DNA of 64,000 bases from contig NZ_QEXM01000043.1 in assembly GCF_004127445.1 (NCBI RefSeq), positions 620,001 through 684,000 on the forward strand, given 5' to 3'. The notes under the pieces were generated by a model. The model was not told the DNA's origin and made no database searches. It saw nothing but the letters and a program-made list of their open reading frames with translations. This document shows, in pieces, positions 7,590-17,493 of this stretch. The position numbers and the translations under genes are program-made. The stretch is from Streptomyces alfalfae (GTDB lineage Bacteria > Actinomycetota > Actinomycetes > Streptomycetales > Streptomycetaceae). Numbering within the stretch: position 1 is the stretch's first letter; each line of letters begins with the position of its first letter.

Positions 7590-8369
7590 TTGAGCCCGGC
7601 CCGCGTCACGAACCCGGATGAGGGGTGGTGCGTGGCGCGCACGGGCAGGCCGGTCCGCGGCGGCTCTGCGAGCCAGTGCGGTGGTGAAGGCCCGGTGGTC
7701 CCCCTCTCGACCTGAGAGAGGAGGACGCCGTGCCGTCGCATCCGCCGCGGTCCCTCGCCCCTGGGCGTTTTCAGCGGCTCTCTCGCCCCGGGGCGCCCCG
7801 GAGGCCCCCCCCAGGATTCCGCCCGGCAGCGCGCATGCATGTTCCGCCAGTCGCGCGCGGTCGGGCGGGCACCACATCCCTCTCTCCGCGGCCGAAGCGC
7901 CGGGTACGAAGTCCGTACCCGGCGCTCTTTCGCGTCCCGGGTGGCTCCGCTCCCCGCAGGGGCCTCTCCCACCCACCCGCACTCCCAGGCGACCCACCAC
8001 CGTCGAACTCACGGGGCCGAGGCGTGGCCTTCGGGAGCGGGTCTTCCGGTTGGGGGGGGTTGGGTGCGGGCCATCTGGTTGGGGGTTGGGGTGCAGGGCG
8101 GAGCCCGAGGGTGAGGCCGCGGGGTGGGGGGTGGGGGTGCAGGGCTTGGGGTGGGGGGTTGAGGCCGCGTGGGGTGGGGGTTTGGGGGCGCGAGGAACCG
8201 CACACCGAGCCACGACGGACGGTGCGGCCCAAGGCCACGACGGAAGGGGCGCGAGGAACCGCGCACCGAGCCACAAGGAGCAGCGCAAACCAAGGCCACG
8301 GCTGAGGCGAGAGACCGCGCGCCGAGCCGAGAGAAGCCCGCCCAGACCAAGGCTCCAGGGGCAAAAGGA
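7590..8369. other. 780-bp non-coding, G-rich region between catalase and gcl
   Basis: No convincing gene is present; open frames here lack codon-position bias and known motifs. From about 8045 to 8190 the + strand is made of repeated G-runs of 4-8 bases separated by T, TG or short spacers, a sequence with G-quadruplex potential. Beyond it lie diverged direct repeats (8187-8331). The region separates two convergent transcription units, each with its own hairpin. Confidence 0.6.
8187..8331. repeat. Direct repeats of the GGCGCGAGGAACCGC type
   Basis: Copy 1 (8187-8213) and copy 2 (8248-8274) share GGCGCGAGGAACCGC followed by [AG]CACCGAGCCAC. A third, degenerate copy lies near 8301-8331. Between copies the phrase AAGGCCACG also recurs. 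Similar dispersed intergenic repeats are known in Streptomyces genomes; no function is assigned. Confidence 0.65.
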
Positions 8370-8404
8370 AGGGGCGGTCCACCCCCCTCGGGTGGACCGC
8401 CCCT
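8370..8404 (-). terminator. Terminator hairpin after gcl
   Basis: Perfect stem AGGGGCGGTCCACCC / GGGTGGACCGCCCCT with a 5-base loop, placed 16 bases beyond the gcl stop on the minus strand. Confidence 0.85.
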
Positions 8405-8420
8405 GGCTTCGACGGGACCG

Positions 8421-10208
<1,788 letters not shown>

Positions 10209-10301
10209 GGGGTTCTCCTGCTTCGACAGCTTCGACAGCTTTTACTGCTGCCGGATACGGCTGGCGGATCCGGCTCCCGTCGCGCCCCGCGGCGAGCTTC
10301 G

Positions 10302-10339
10302 ATTTCCGCATTGTGGAAATATTGTTCTGCTATATGGAA
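10302..10339. promoter_or_regulatory. Twin operators upstream of gcl
   Basis: Two TTCYGC-type palindromes: TTCCGCATTGTGGAA (10304-10318) and TTCTGCTATATGGAA (10325-10339), centres 21 bp apart, i.e. two helical turns. Both match the hyi site at 4003-4017. They lie about 100-130 bases before the gcl start, in an AT-rich patch likely to hold the promoter. The rest of the 384-bp gap to the next gene holds nothing else I can identify. Confidence 0.65.
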
Positions 10340-10592
10340 GCAATGTAAGGGGGTGCGGCGAAGACCGTCAAGAGACGGCCGTGATGCGGTCGGCCGTCCG
10401 GCCGGGACGACCGGCCGGGACGCGGGCCGGGGTGCGGCTGGTACGGCTGTTCGTGGCTGCCGGTGGCTGCCGGGCGGCCGTGGGCCCTGCGGCTTTGCCG
10501 CAACTTGCCCTCATGCGGGGGCCGCCGGGTGGAGGATGGAGGGACGGCGTACGGCGCACGGTGACGACGCGGAGACGCGGACGGTGGAGGCG

Positions 10593-11783
10593 ATGACGGC
10601 AAGCGGCATCCCGGTGCGGTGTCCGGACTGCCGGCGCGAGCATCTGTACGAGCCCCCGGCCCTGCCCTGCGCCTGCGGGGCGCCGGTGGCGCCGCCGGTC
10701 GCGCGCGGAGCGCCGCTGACCCGGGTCACCGCCCGTACCTGGGCGGATGAGTGGATCACCGTCCGGTGCTGGTCCTGCGGCCGACAGGGCCAGTGGCCGC
10801 AGCCGGAGCTGGACTGCGACTGCGGGTGCGTGCTGCGGGTACCGGTGCTACCCGCGCTGCGAGCCACGGGGCGTCCCGGGGCTACCGAGGCAGCCAAGAC
10901 TCCCGAAGCCTCCGGGGCTTCCAAGGCCTCCGGAGCTCCCGAGACTTCCGGGGCCAGGCCGCCGCGAGGGAGCGGTGAGGCACCCGAAGCTCCGGAGGCC
11001 CCCGAAGCCCCCGAGGCGAAGCCGCCGCGCGGGGCCGATGCGGCAAGGCCACCACAAGGAAGCAGTGAGGCACCCGAGGCCCCCGAAGCCTCCAAAACCC
11101 CAGAGGCACGGCCGTCGTGCGGGGCCAATGAGACACCCGGAGCACGCGAGACGCCCCAGGCAAGGCCACCGCAAGGGAGCAGTGCGGCACTCGAAGCTCC
11201 CAAGACCCCCGAGGCAAAGCCACCGCAAGGGAGCAGTGAGGCGCCCGAGGCTCCGGAAGCCCCCGAAGCCCCCGAGGCAAAGCCGCCGCGCGGGGCCGAT
11301 GCGGCAAGGCCGCCGCGAGGGAGCACCGGAGCTCCCGGTCCCTCCCTCACCCCGGCGCCCATCCCCCTCCCCCGTACCGCCCCGCGCCCTCGCCCCGTCT
11401 TCCGCCCCGTGCCCATCAGGGACGCCCGCGACGCGGTGGCCGTGACCGCGCTGTATCTGCGCTGGCTCGGTTACCTCGACACCCGCAGCGCTCCCCGCGC
11501 CCTGCCGTCGGCGGTGCGCATCACCGCGCGCGGCATGCTGGCCCAGGTCGATCCGGCCCTGCGGCACACCACCCCGCGCGACATCGAGTGCCTGTGGCTC
11601 ACGGCCATGACGGGAGCCGGCGAGACCCCGCCCGCCTGCGCCTTCTTCTCCCTCGCCGGATACACGGCCCCCGCCCGCGCCCTGGCGGACACCCTCGCGG
11701 TGCCGCTGTTCACCCTGGACCTCACCGGAACCCCGCAGCCGGTCAACAGCGCGGCGGACGAGTTGGTGGCCACGGGCGCCTGA
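10593..11783 (+). CDS. Zinc-ribbon protein with long Pro/Ala/Glu repeat linker
   Basis: A protein of about 396 residues in three parts. Residues 1-80 hold two Cys clusters, CPDCRREH...CACG and CWSCGRQG...CDCGC, i.e. zinc-ribbon-like pairs. Residues about 95-250 are low complexity, built from APEA, PEAPEAKPPRGADAARPP and PPQGSS units. The C-terminal 110 residues form a compact domain (AVTALYLRWLGYLDT, DIECLWLTAM, CAFFSLAGYTAPARALAD, VPLFTLDL). That domain faintly recalls the tail of Mrr-like restriction-endonuclease folds but shows no clear catalytic Glu-x-Lys. The start could also be GTG 10584 or ATG 10536. Function unknown. Confidence 0.65.
   Translation: MTASGIPVRCPDCRREHLYEPPALPCACGAPVAPPVARGAPLTRVTARTWADEWITVRCWSCGRQGQWPQPELDCDCGCVLRVPVLPALRATGRPGATEAAKTPEASGASKASGAPETSGARPPRGSGEAPEAPEAPEAPEAKPPRGADAARPPQGSSEAPEAPEASKTPEARPSCGANETPGARETPQARPPQGSSAALEAPKTPEAKPPQGSSEAPEAPEAPEAPEAKPPRGADAARPPRGSTGAPGPSLTPAPIPLPRTAPRPRPVFRPVPIRDARDAVAVTALYLRWLGYLDTRSAPRALPSAVRITARGMLAQVDPALRHTTPRDIECLWLTAMTGAGETPPACAFFSLAGYTAPARALADTLAVPLFTLDLTGTPQPVNSAADELVATGA
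10954..11314 (+). repeat. In-frame coding repeats of the zinc-ribbon protein
   Basis: Two near-identical blocks of about 99 bp, 10954-11052 and 11216-11314, each encode PPxGSxEAPEAPEAPEAPEA followed by KPPRGADAARPP. Shorter diverged copies lie between them. All repeats keep the frame, so copy number can change without a frameshift. Confidence 0.75.
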
Positions 11784-11912
11784 AACCGACCCCTGACCCG
11801 CACCGCACGCCCCGCCTCCACCCCCGCCCGCACCACCGGCCCACCCCGCCCCGCCACGGGCACGCAGGAAATTGCCGGGCCCGAACGCGGCCCACCCATC
11901 CATACTCGACCC

Positions 11913-12584
11913 ATGCTGATCCGCCCCGCCACCGCCACCGACCTCCCCTCGCTCCAGGACATCGAGCGCGCGGCGGGAGAACCGTTCCGTACCCTCGGCA
12001 TGGCGTCCATCGCGGACGACGAGCCGCCGACGCTCGCGGAGCTGGAGCGGTACCGCGCGGCGGGGCGGGCCTGGGTGGCCACCGAGCCGGAAGGCCCGAC
12101 AAGGCCCGAGCGGCGGCCAAAGGCGGAGGGCCCGACGGCCGGCGCCCCCATCGCGTACCTCATCGGCCGGCACCTGGAGGCGGACCTGACCGAACACATC
12201 GAGCAGGTGTCCGTGCACCCCCGAGCCGCCCGGCGAGGCGTCGGCCGGGCGCTGATCGAACACGTGGCGGCGTTCGCCCGTACGCGGGGCAGCACCGCGC
12301 TCACCCTCACCACCTTCGCCGAGGTCCCCTGGAACGCCCCGTACTACGCCCGCATCGGCTTCAGTCCGCTCTCCGAAGCGGAACTCACCCCGGCCCTCCG
12401 CGCCATCCGCGCGCACGAGGCGGACCTCGGCCTCGACCGATGGCCCCGCCTCTGCATGCGCCGCGACCTCACGACGGAACACCCGACGGAACACCCGATG
12501 AATCGCACGACAAAACGCATGGCGAAACGCACCACCGGATTCACGACGGGACGTCCGACGGGACCGGACGAGGTCACTCGCTGA
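11913..12584 (+). CDS. GNAT-family N-acetyltransferase
   Basis: A 223-residue acetyltransferase. The N-terminal LIRPATATDLPSLQDIERAAG is the GNAT beta1-alpha1 entry. IEQVSVHPRAARRGVGRALIEHVAAFARTRG contains the acetyl-CoA loop RRGVGR, and NAPYYARIGF is motif B. The C-terminal 30-40 residues are repetitive and Thr-rich (TEHPTEHPMNRTTKRMAKR), unlike the family, and may reflect read-through into repeated DNA. The gene converges on the acyl-CoA synthetase with an 11-base overlap of the 3' ends. Substrate unknown. Confidence 0.85.
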   Translation: MLIRPATATDLPSLQDIERAAGEPFRTLGMASIADDEPPTLAELERYRAAGRAWVATEPEGPTRPERRPKAEGPTAGAPIAYLIGRHLEADLTEHIEQVSVHPRAARRGVGRALIEHVAAFARTRGSTALTLTTFAEVPWNAPYYARIGFSPLSEAELTPALRAIRAHEADLGLDRWPRLCMRRDLTTEHPTEHPMNRTTKRMAKRTTGFTTGRPTGPDEVTR

Positions 12585-14214
12585 ACCGCTCCCTCAGCTC
12601 GATCTTGCGCACCTTCCCCGACACCGTCATGGGGAAGGACTCCAGGACGCGCAGCGCCGCCGGGATCTTGAAGTGGGCGAGCTTCCCCTCGCAGAAGGCC
12701 CGGAGCTCCTCCAGGGTCAGCGTCCCGCCGGGCTCGCGCAGGATCACGCAGGCGAGGGGCACCTCTCCGTACCGCTCGTCGGGAACGCCCACCACCTGCA
12801 CGTCGGCGATCTTCGGGTGGCCGTACAGGAACTCCTCGATCTCGCGCGGGTACACGTTCTCGCCGCCCTTGATGATCATGTCCTTGATGCGGCCGACGAT
12901 CTGGACGTACCCGTCCTCGCGCATGACCGCGAGATCCCCCGTGTGCATCCAACGGCCCGCGTCGATGACCTCGGCGGTGCGTTCCGGCTCGTCCCAGTAG
13001 CCGAGCATGACGCTGTAGCCGCGGGTGCACAGTTCGCCGGAGGCGCCGCGCGGCAGGGTGACGCCGGTCGCCGGGTCGACGACCTTCACCTCGATGTGCG
13101 GCAGGACCCGGCCGACCGTGCCCGTGCGGCGCTCCAGGTCGTCGTCGCGGCGCGTCTGGGTGGACACGGGCGAGGTCTCGGTCATCCCGTAGCAGATGGA
13201 CACCTCCGCCATGTGCATCTCGGCGACCACCCGCTTCATCACCTCGACGGGGCAGGGCGAGCCCGCCATGATGCCGGTGCGCAGCGAACTCAGGTCGTAC
13301 GTGGCGAAGTCGGCGAGGTTCAGCTCCGCGATGAACATCGTCGGCACGCCGTACAGCGAGGTGCACCGTTCCCGCTCGACGGCGTGCAGCGTGGCCACGG
13401 GGTCGAACGACGGGGCGGGGATGACGATGCACGCGCCGTGGGAGGTGGCGGCGAGGTTGCCCATCACCATGCCGAAGCAGTGGTAGAAGGGCACGGGCAG
13501 GCAGACGCGGTCCTGCTCGGAGTAGCCGACGGTGCGGCCCACCCAGTAGCCGTTGTTGAGGATGTTGTGGTGGGAGAGCGTGGCCCCCTTGGGGAAGCCG
13601 GTGGTGCCCGAGGTGTACTGGATGTTGACGGCGTCGTCGCAGCTCAACTCGTCCTCGCGGGCGCGGAGTTCATCCGTTCCGACCGTCTCGGCGGCGGCCA
13701 GGAGGTCATCCCATGAGCCGTCGCCGATGTAGTGGACGCCCCGCAACTGCGGGCAGCGGGGGCGCACCTCGTCGACGAGCGCGCGGTAGTCGCTGCTCTT
13801 GTGGGACTGCGAGGCGACCAGGACGGACACCCCCGACTGGTTGAGCACGAACTCCAGCTCGTGGGCCCGGTACGCCGGGTTGATGTTCACCATGATGGCG
13901 CCGATGCGGGCGGTGGCGTACTGCACGAGCACCCACTCGGCGCAGTTCACCGCCCAGATCCCGACCCGGTCGCCCTTGGCGACCCCGGACCCGAGGAACC
14001 CGCGCGCGAGCCGCGCGACGGCGTCACCGAACTCCGCGTACGTCCAACGGGTCCCCGCCGCCACGTCCACGAGCGCGTCACGCTCGGGAAAGGAGGCGAT
14101 GGCCCGGTCGAGATTGCGCCCGATGGTGTCCCCGAGAAGAGGCGTGCGACTGGCGCCATGGGCATACGAGAGCGCCCCCTGACCGACGCCTTCACCGTAC
14201 GGAAGCGTGCTCAT
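12574..14214 (-). CDS. AMP-binding acyl-CoA synthetase (fatty-acyl-CoA synthase type)
   Basis: A 546-residue ANL-superfamily enzyme that activates a carboxylic acid as acyl-AMP and then acyl-CoA. The P-loop-like YTSGTTGFPKGATLSHHN, the ATP-binding ICYGMTETSP and the MHTGDLAVMREDGYVQIVGRIKDMIIKGGENVYPREIE core are intact. The C-terminal FPMTVSGKVRKIELRE holds the catalytic Lys. It overlaps the upstream acyl-CoA synthetase by 4 bases, so the two form an operon. Similarity to FadD-type ligases suggests a medium- or long-chain substrate. Confidence 0.93.
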   Translation of the reverse strand: MSTLPYGEGVGQGALSYAHGASRTPLLGDTIGRNLDRAIASFPERDALVDVAAGTRWTYAEFGDAVARLARGFLGSGVAKGDRVGIWAVNCAEWVLVQYATARIGAIMVNINPAYRAHELEFVLNQSGVSVLVASQSHKSSDYRALVDEVRPRCPQLRGVHYIGDGSWDDLLAAAETVGTDELRAREDELSCDDAVNIQYTSGTTGFPKGATLSHHNILNNGYWVGRTVGYSEQDRVCLPVPFYHCFGMVMGNLAATSHGACIVIPAPSFDPVATLHAVERERCTSLYGVPTMFIAELNLADFATYDLSSLRTGIMAGSPCPVEVMKRVVAEMHMAEVSICYGMTETSPVSTQTRRDDDLERRTGTVGRVLPHIEVKVVDPATGVTLPRGASGELCTRGYSVMLGYWDEPERTAEVIDAGRWMHTGDLAVMREDGYVQIVGRIKDMIIKGGENVYPREIEEFLYGHPKIADVQVVGVPDERYGEVPLACVILREPGGTLTLEELRAFCEGKLAHFKIPAALRVLESFPMTVSGKVRKIELRERFSE

Positions 14215-15920
14215 CGAAAGTCCTCCTCGCGGTACTCGGCATCCGAACCCGCGGCGGTAGCCTCGCGCAGCTCGATCCGGCGGATCTTGCCGGACACGGT
14301 CTTGGGCAGCGTCCCGAACTCCAGTCGGCGCAGCCGCTTGTACGGGGCGAGCGTCGCCCTGGAGTGCTCGAAGAGCAGTTTCGCGGTGTCGGGGCCGGGT
14401 TCGTACCCCGCGGCCAGGACCACGTACGCCTTGGGCACGGCGAGTCGTACCGCGTCCGGTGCGGGGACCACGGCCGCCTCCGCCACCGCCTCGTGTTCCA
14501 GGAGGGCGCTCTCCAGCTCGAACGGGGAGATCTTGTAGTCCGAGGCCTTGAAGACGTCGTCGGAGCGGCCGACGTAGGTGATGTAGCCCTCGGCGTCACG
14601 CGAACCGATGTCGCCCGTGCGGTAGTAGCCGCCCGCCATGGCATCCGCGGTGCGTTCGGGGTCGCCGTGGTAGCCGGCCATGAGGCCCACGGGGTTCGTG
14701 CCCAGGTCGAGGGAGATCTCGCCCTCCGCGCCCTCGGGTCCGTCGGCCACGGGCTCTCCCGTCACCGGGTCGAGGAGTACGACGGTGTAGCCGGGCGTCG
14801 GGCGGCCCATGGAGCCGGGCTTCAGCGGCTGCCCCGGCGGGTTGGCGACCTGCACGGCGGTCTCGGTCTGGCCGAAGCCGTCGCGGATGGTGACACCCCA
14901 GTCGCGCCGCACCTGCTCGATGACCTCGGGGTTCAGCGGCTCGCCCGCGGCGACGACCTCGCGCGGCGGGGTGCGCAGCTGCGTCAGGTCGGCCTGGATG
15001 AGCATGCGCCACACGGTGGGCGGCGCGCAGAACGACGTCACTCCCCCGCGGTCCATCTCCGCCATGAGCCGTCCCGCGTCGAAGCGGGAGTAATGGTGGA
15101 TGAACACCGTGGCCTCGGCGTTCCACGGGGCGAAGAGGTTCGACCAGGCGTGCTTGGCCCAGCCGGGCGAGGAGATGTTGAGGTGGACGTCGCCGGGCTT
15201 GAGGCCGATCCAGTACATCGTCGCGAGGTGGCCCACCGGGTAGGACACGTGCGTGTGCTCGACGAGCTTGGGGCGAGCGGTGGTGCCGGAGGTGAAGTAG
15301 AGCATCAGGGGGTCGTCGGCGCGGGTTTCGCCGTCGGGCTCGAAGGCGTCGGGGGCGTCGTCGGCGCCTTCGTACGAGGTCCAGCCGACGCCGTGTCCGC
15401 TGTCGCCGCCGCCCACCACGATGCGCGTGTATGCGCCGGGCACGTCGTCGAACTTCGCGGTGTCCTCGGGGCGCACGACGACGTGGCGCGCCCGGCCGCG
15501 GTCGATGCGGTCGCGGAGGTCCACGGGGCCGAGCAGCGGGGTCGCCGGGATGACGACGGCGCGCAGCTTCATCGCGGCGAGGGCGATCTCCCACAGCTCG
15601 GACTGGTTGCCGAGCATCACCACGATGCGGTCGCCCGCCTCTACGCCCTGCGCGCGCAGCCAGTTGGCGGCCCGGTTCGAGCGGGCGGACAGGTGGGCGA
15701 AGGAGTGGCGGACCTCGGCGCCGTCCTCCTCGACGATGTGCAGGGCGGTCCTTTCGTTGCCGTCCGCGATGACGTCGAACCAGTCGAGCGCCCAGTTGAA
15801 CCGCTCGGGGCGGGGCCAGGCGAAGCCCTCGTAGGCGGCGGCGTAATCCTCTCGGTGCCGCAGCAAGAAGTCCCGTGCGGTACGGAACTGCTCCGTCGCG
15901 CTCGTCCCGGTCGTCGTCAT
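14211..15920 (-). CDS. Medium-chain acyl-CoA synthetase (ACSM/AcsA-like)
   Basis: A 569-residue ANL enzyme taken from the ATG at 15920. Motifs are YFTSGTTARPKLVEHTHVSYPVGH (ATP loop), RDGFGQTETAVQVANPPGQPLKPGSMGRP, YYRTGDIGSRDAEGYITYVGRSDDVFKASDYKISPFELE and KTVSGKIRRIELRE (catalytic Lys). The open frame extends 52 codons upstream, but that stretch is a degenerate repeat and matches no family N-terminus. The operon with 12574-14214 diverges from a GAF-LuxR regulator across a 243-bp gap with a perfect palindrome, so the pair is probably an acid-inducible degradation or salvage unit. Confidence 0.92.
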   Translation of the reverse strand: MTTTGTSATEQFRTARDFLLRHREDYAAAYEGFAWPRPERFNWALDWFDVIADGNERTALHIVEEDGAEVRHSFAHLSARSNRAANWLRAQGVEAGDRIVVMLGNQSELWEIALAAMKLRAVVIPATPLLGPVDLRDRIDRGRARHVVVRPEDTAKFDDVPGAYTRIVVGGGDSGHGVGWTSYEGADDAPDAFEPDGETRADDPLMLYFTSGTTARPKLVEHTHVSYPVGHLATMYWIGLKPGDVHLNISSPGWAKHAWSNLFAPWNAEATVFIHHYSRFDAGRLMAEMDRGGVTSFCAPPTVWRMLIQADLTQLRTPPREVVAAGEPLNPEVIEQVRRDWGVTIRDGFGQTETAVQVANPPGQPLKPGSMGRPTPGYTVVLLDPVTGEPVADGPEGAEGEISLDLGTNPVGLMAGYHGDPERTADAMAGGYYRTGDIGSRDAEGYITYVGRSDDVFKASDYKISPFELESALLEHEAVAEAAVVPAPDAVRLAVPKAYVVLAAGYEPGPDTAKLLFEHSRATLAPYKRLRRLEFGTLPKTVSGKIRRIELREATAAGSDAEYREEDFR

Positions 15921-16122
15921 GCGCACCCCTGCCGTGTCGTTCTGTGGGTCTTGCCGGCTGTTGCCATGGTCTGTGGCTCTGGCCGTGGTCGGTGATTCTT
16001 GCCGTGTGCTGTCGCGCTGCGGTTCTTGCCGTCGTCCGTGGTTCTCATCGTGATCTGTGGTTCTCGTCGTACTCATTGCCCGGCGCTGTTGGACATCGTG
16101 TAATTCGTGATGCGGGTCTCAC

Positions 16123-16140
16123 CACCCCCGAACGGGGGTG
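16123..16140. promoter_or_regulatory. 18-bp perfect palindrome in the divergent promoter region
   Basis: CACCCCCG-AA-CGGGGGTG, a perfect 18-bp palindrome 24 bases before the GAF-LuxR start and about 200 bases before the acyl-CoA synthetase start. A candidate operator for the adjacent regulator. Confidence 0.6.
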
Positions 16141-16163
16141 TCGCGAGGTGAAAGGGCGGGCGC

Positions 16164-16997
16164 ATGGTGGCTGACGGCGTCGAGACGGTGGAGATGCGGA
16201 CCGCTCTGCTGCGGCTGCGCCGCGCCACGGGCCTCCCGGTGGCCTTCGGCGGACTGCTCGAAGGGCAGCGGCATGTACGGATCGGGGAGCTGAGCGGCAC
16301 GGGGACTCCCGCGCTGTGCGGGCTCGCGGTCTCCGCGGGGGCCGGGCTCGGCGGCAAGGCGGTCGCCCTGTCCCGGCCGTGCGCCGTCACGGACTACAGC
16401 GTGTCCCGGCACATCAGCCACGAGTACGACTCGGCGGTCGAGGCGGAGGGGCTGCGGTCGGTGCTGGCGGTGCCCGTGGTGGTGCGGCGGCGGGTGCGGG
16501 GCGTTCTGTACGGGGCGCTGCGCATCGCTCGGCCACTGGGTGACCGGACGCTGTCGGCGGCGGTGGCGGCCGCGCGTGACGTGGAGCAGGCGCTAGTGGT
16601 CCGCGACGAGGTGCGGTCGCTGCTCGCCGCCGCGCGGGAGCCGGTGGCGGGCCCCGGAGCCTGGGAGCAGGTCCGCGAGGCGCATGGCGCGCTGCGCGGC
16701 CTGGCCCCGCGGATCGCGGACCCGGCGCTGCGGGCGGAGCTGCTGGCCGTGTGCGGACGCCTGGAATCGGCGACGGTACCCGCGGCTGAACGGTCCCGTC
16801 CGGTGCGGTTGGCTCCGCGCGAGGTGGACGTGCTGGCCTGTGTGGCGGCGGGGGTCACGAATGCCGTGGCGGCGGAGCGGCTGGGGGTGCGGCCGGAGAC
16901 GGTGAAGGGGTATCTGCGGTCGGCGATGCGGAAGCTCGGCTCGCATACGCGCCTGGAGGCGGTCGTGGCGGCTCGGAGGGCGGGGCTTCTGCCGTAA
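16164..16997 (+). CDS. GAF-LuxR transcriptional regulator
   Basis: A 277-residue protein. Residues about 10-150 form a GAF-like sensory domain (GLPVAFGGLLEG, PCAVTDYSVSRHISHEYDSAVEAEGLRSVLAVPVVVRRRVRGVLYGALR). The C-terminal 65 residues are a LuxR/GerE helix-turn-helix (LAPREVDVLACVAAGVTNAVAAERLGVRPETVKGYLRSAMRKLGSHTRLEAV). Streptomyces homologues often sit opposite acyl-CoA synthetase genes, as here. The ligand may be an aromatic or fatty acid or a CoA ester. It is transcribed away from the synthetase operon and probably controls both. Confidence 0.9.
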   Translation: MVADGVETVEMRTALLRLRRATGLPVAFGGLLEGQRHVRIGELSGTGTPALCGLAVSAGAGLGGKAVALSRPCAVTDYSVSRHISHEYDSAVEAEGLRSVLAVPVVVRRRVRGVLYGALRIARPLGDRTLSAAVAAARDVEQALVVRDEVRSLLAAAREPVAGPGAWEQVREAHGALRGLAPRIADPALRAELLAVCGRLESATVPAAERSRPVRLAPREVDVLACVAAGVTNAVAAERLGVRPETVKGYLRSAMRKLGSHTRLEAVVAARRAGLLP

Positions 16998-17025
16998 CTC
17001 CCCGGGGGTGCTGGTCGACTTGGCG

Positions 17026-17225
17026 GGGGCGTGGCCTTGCCTGGCGGGGCGCGCCTGGGGTTCGTCGCGGGGCCGTGGCCCTGCCCGGCGGGAGGCCCAG
17101 GCGTTCGTTGCGTTGCGGGGCCGTGGCCTTGCCCGGCGGAACGGCCGGGAGTTCATTGCGGGACCGTGGCCTTGCCCGGCCGAATGCCTGGGGTCCGACG
17201 GGGGGCCGAGGCCTTGCCCGGCGGG
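17026..17225. repeat. Five tandem GGGCCGTGGCCTTGCCCGGC repeats
   Basis: Copies at about 17026, 17067, 17115, 17155 and 17200, spaced 40-48 bases. The core CGTGGCCTTGCCCGGCGG is nearly invariant while the spacers differ. The repeats fill most of the 496-bp gap between the LuxR gene and the AlkZ-like gene. Each core contains GGCC and GCCCGGC partial dyads that could fold as RNA. Apart from these repeats and a final GC-rich stretch, no gene is seen in 16998-17493. Confidence 0.75.
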
Positions 17226-17493
17226 ACGCATCTCGGCGTGGGCCGGGAGTGAGGAGGCTCGGCGGGGCCCGGTCCCTCTGCTGCGCTCGCACCAACCCCC
17301 ACGTCCCTCCGGCCGGTACGCGACGCAGCCTGCCGGCCGTTCCGCTGACCTACGACCGCCGATCACGTCCCGCCCCGCCCCCTACGTGGCGAGTCCACCG
17401 CGGAGCACCGGGCGGGTGAGTGGGCGGGTGAGAACCTTCCGCCGCGAAGCGGCGGGGGCCGCGCCCGTGCCCCGCGCAGACACAACAACCGCC

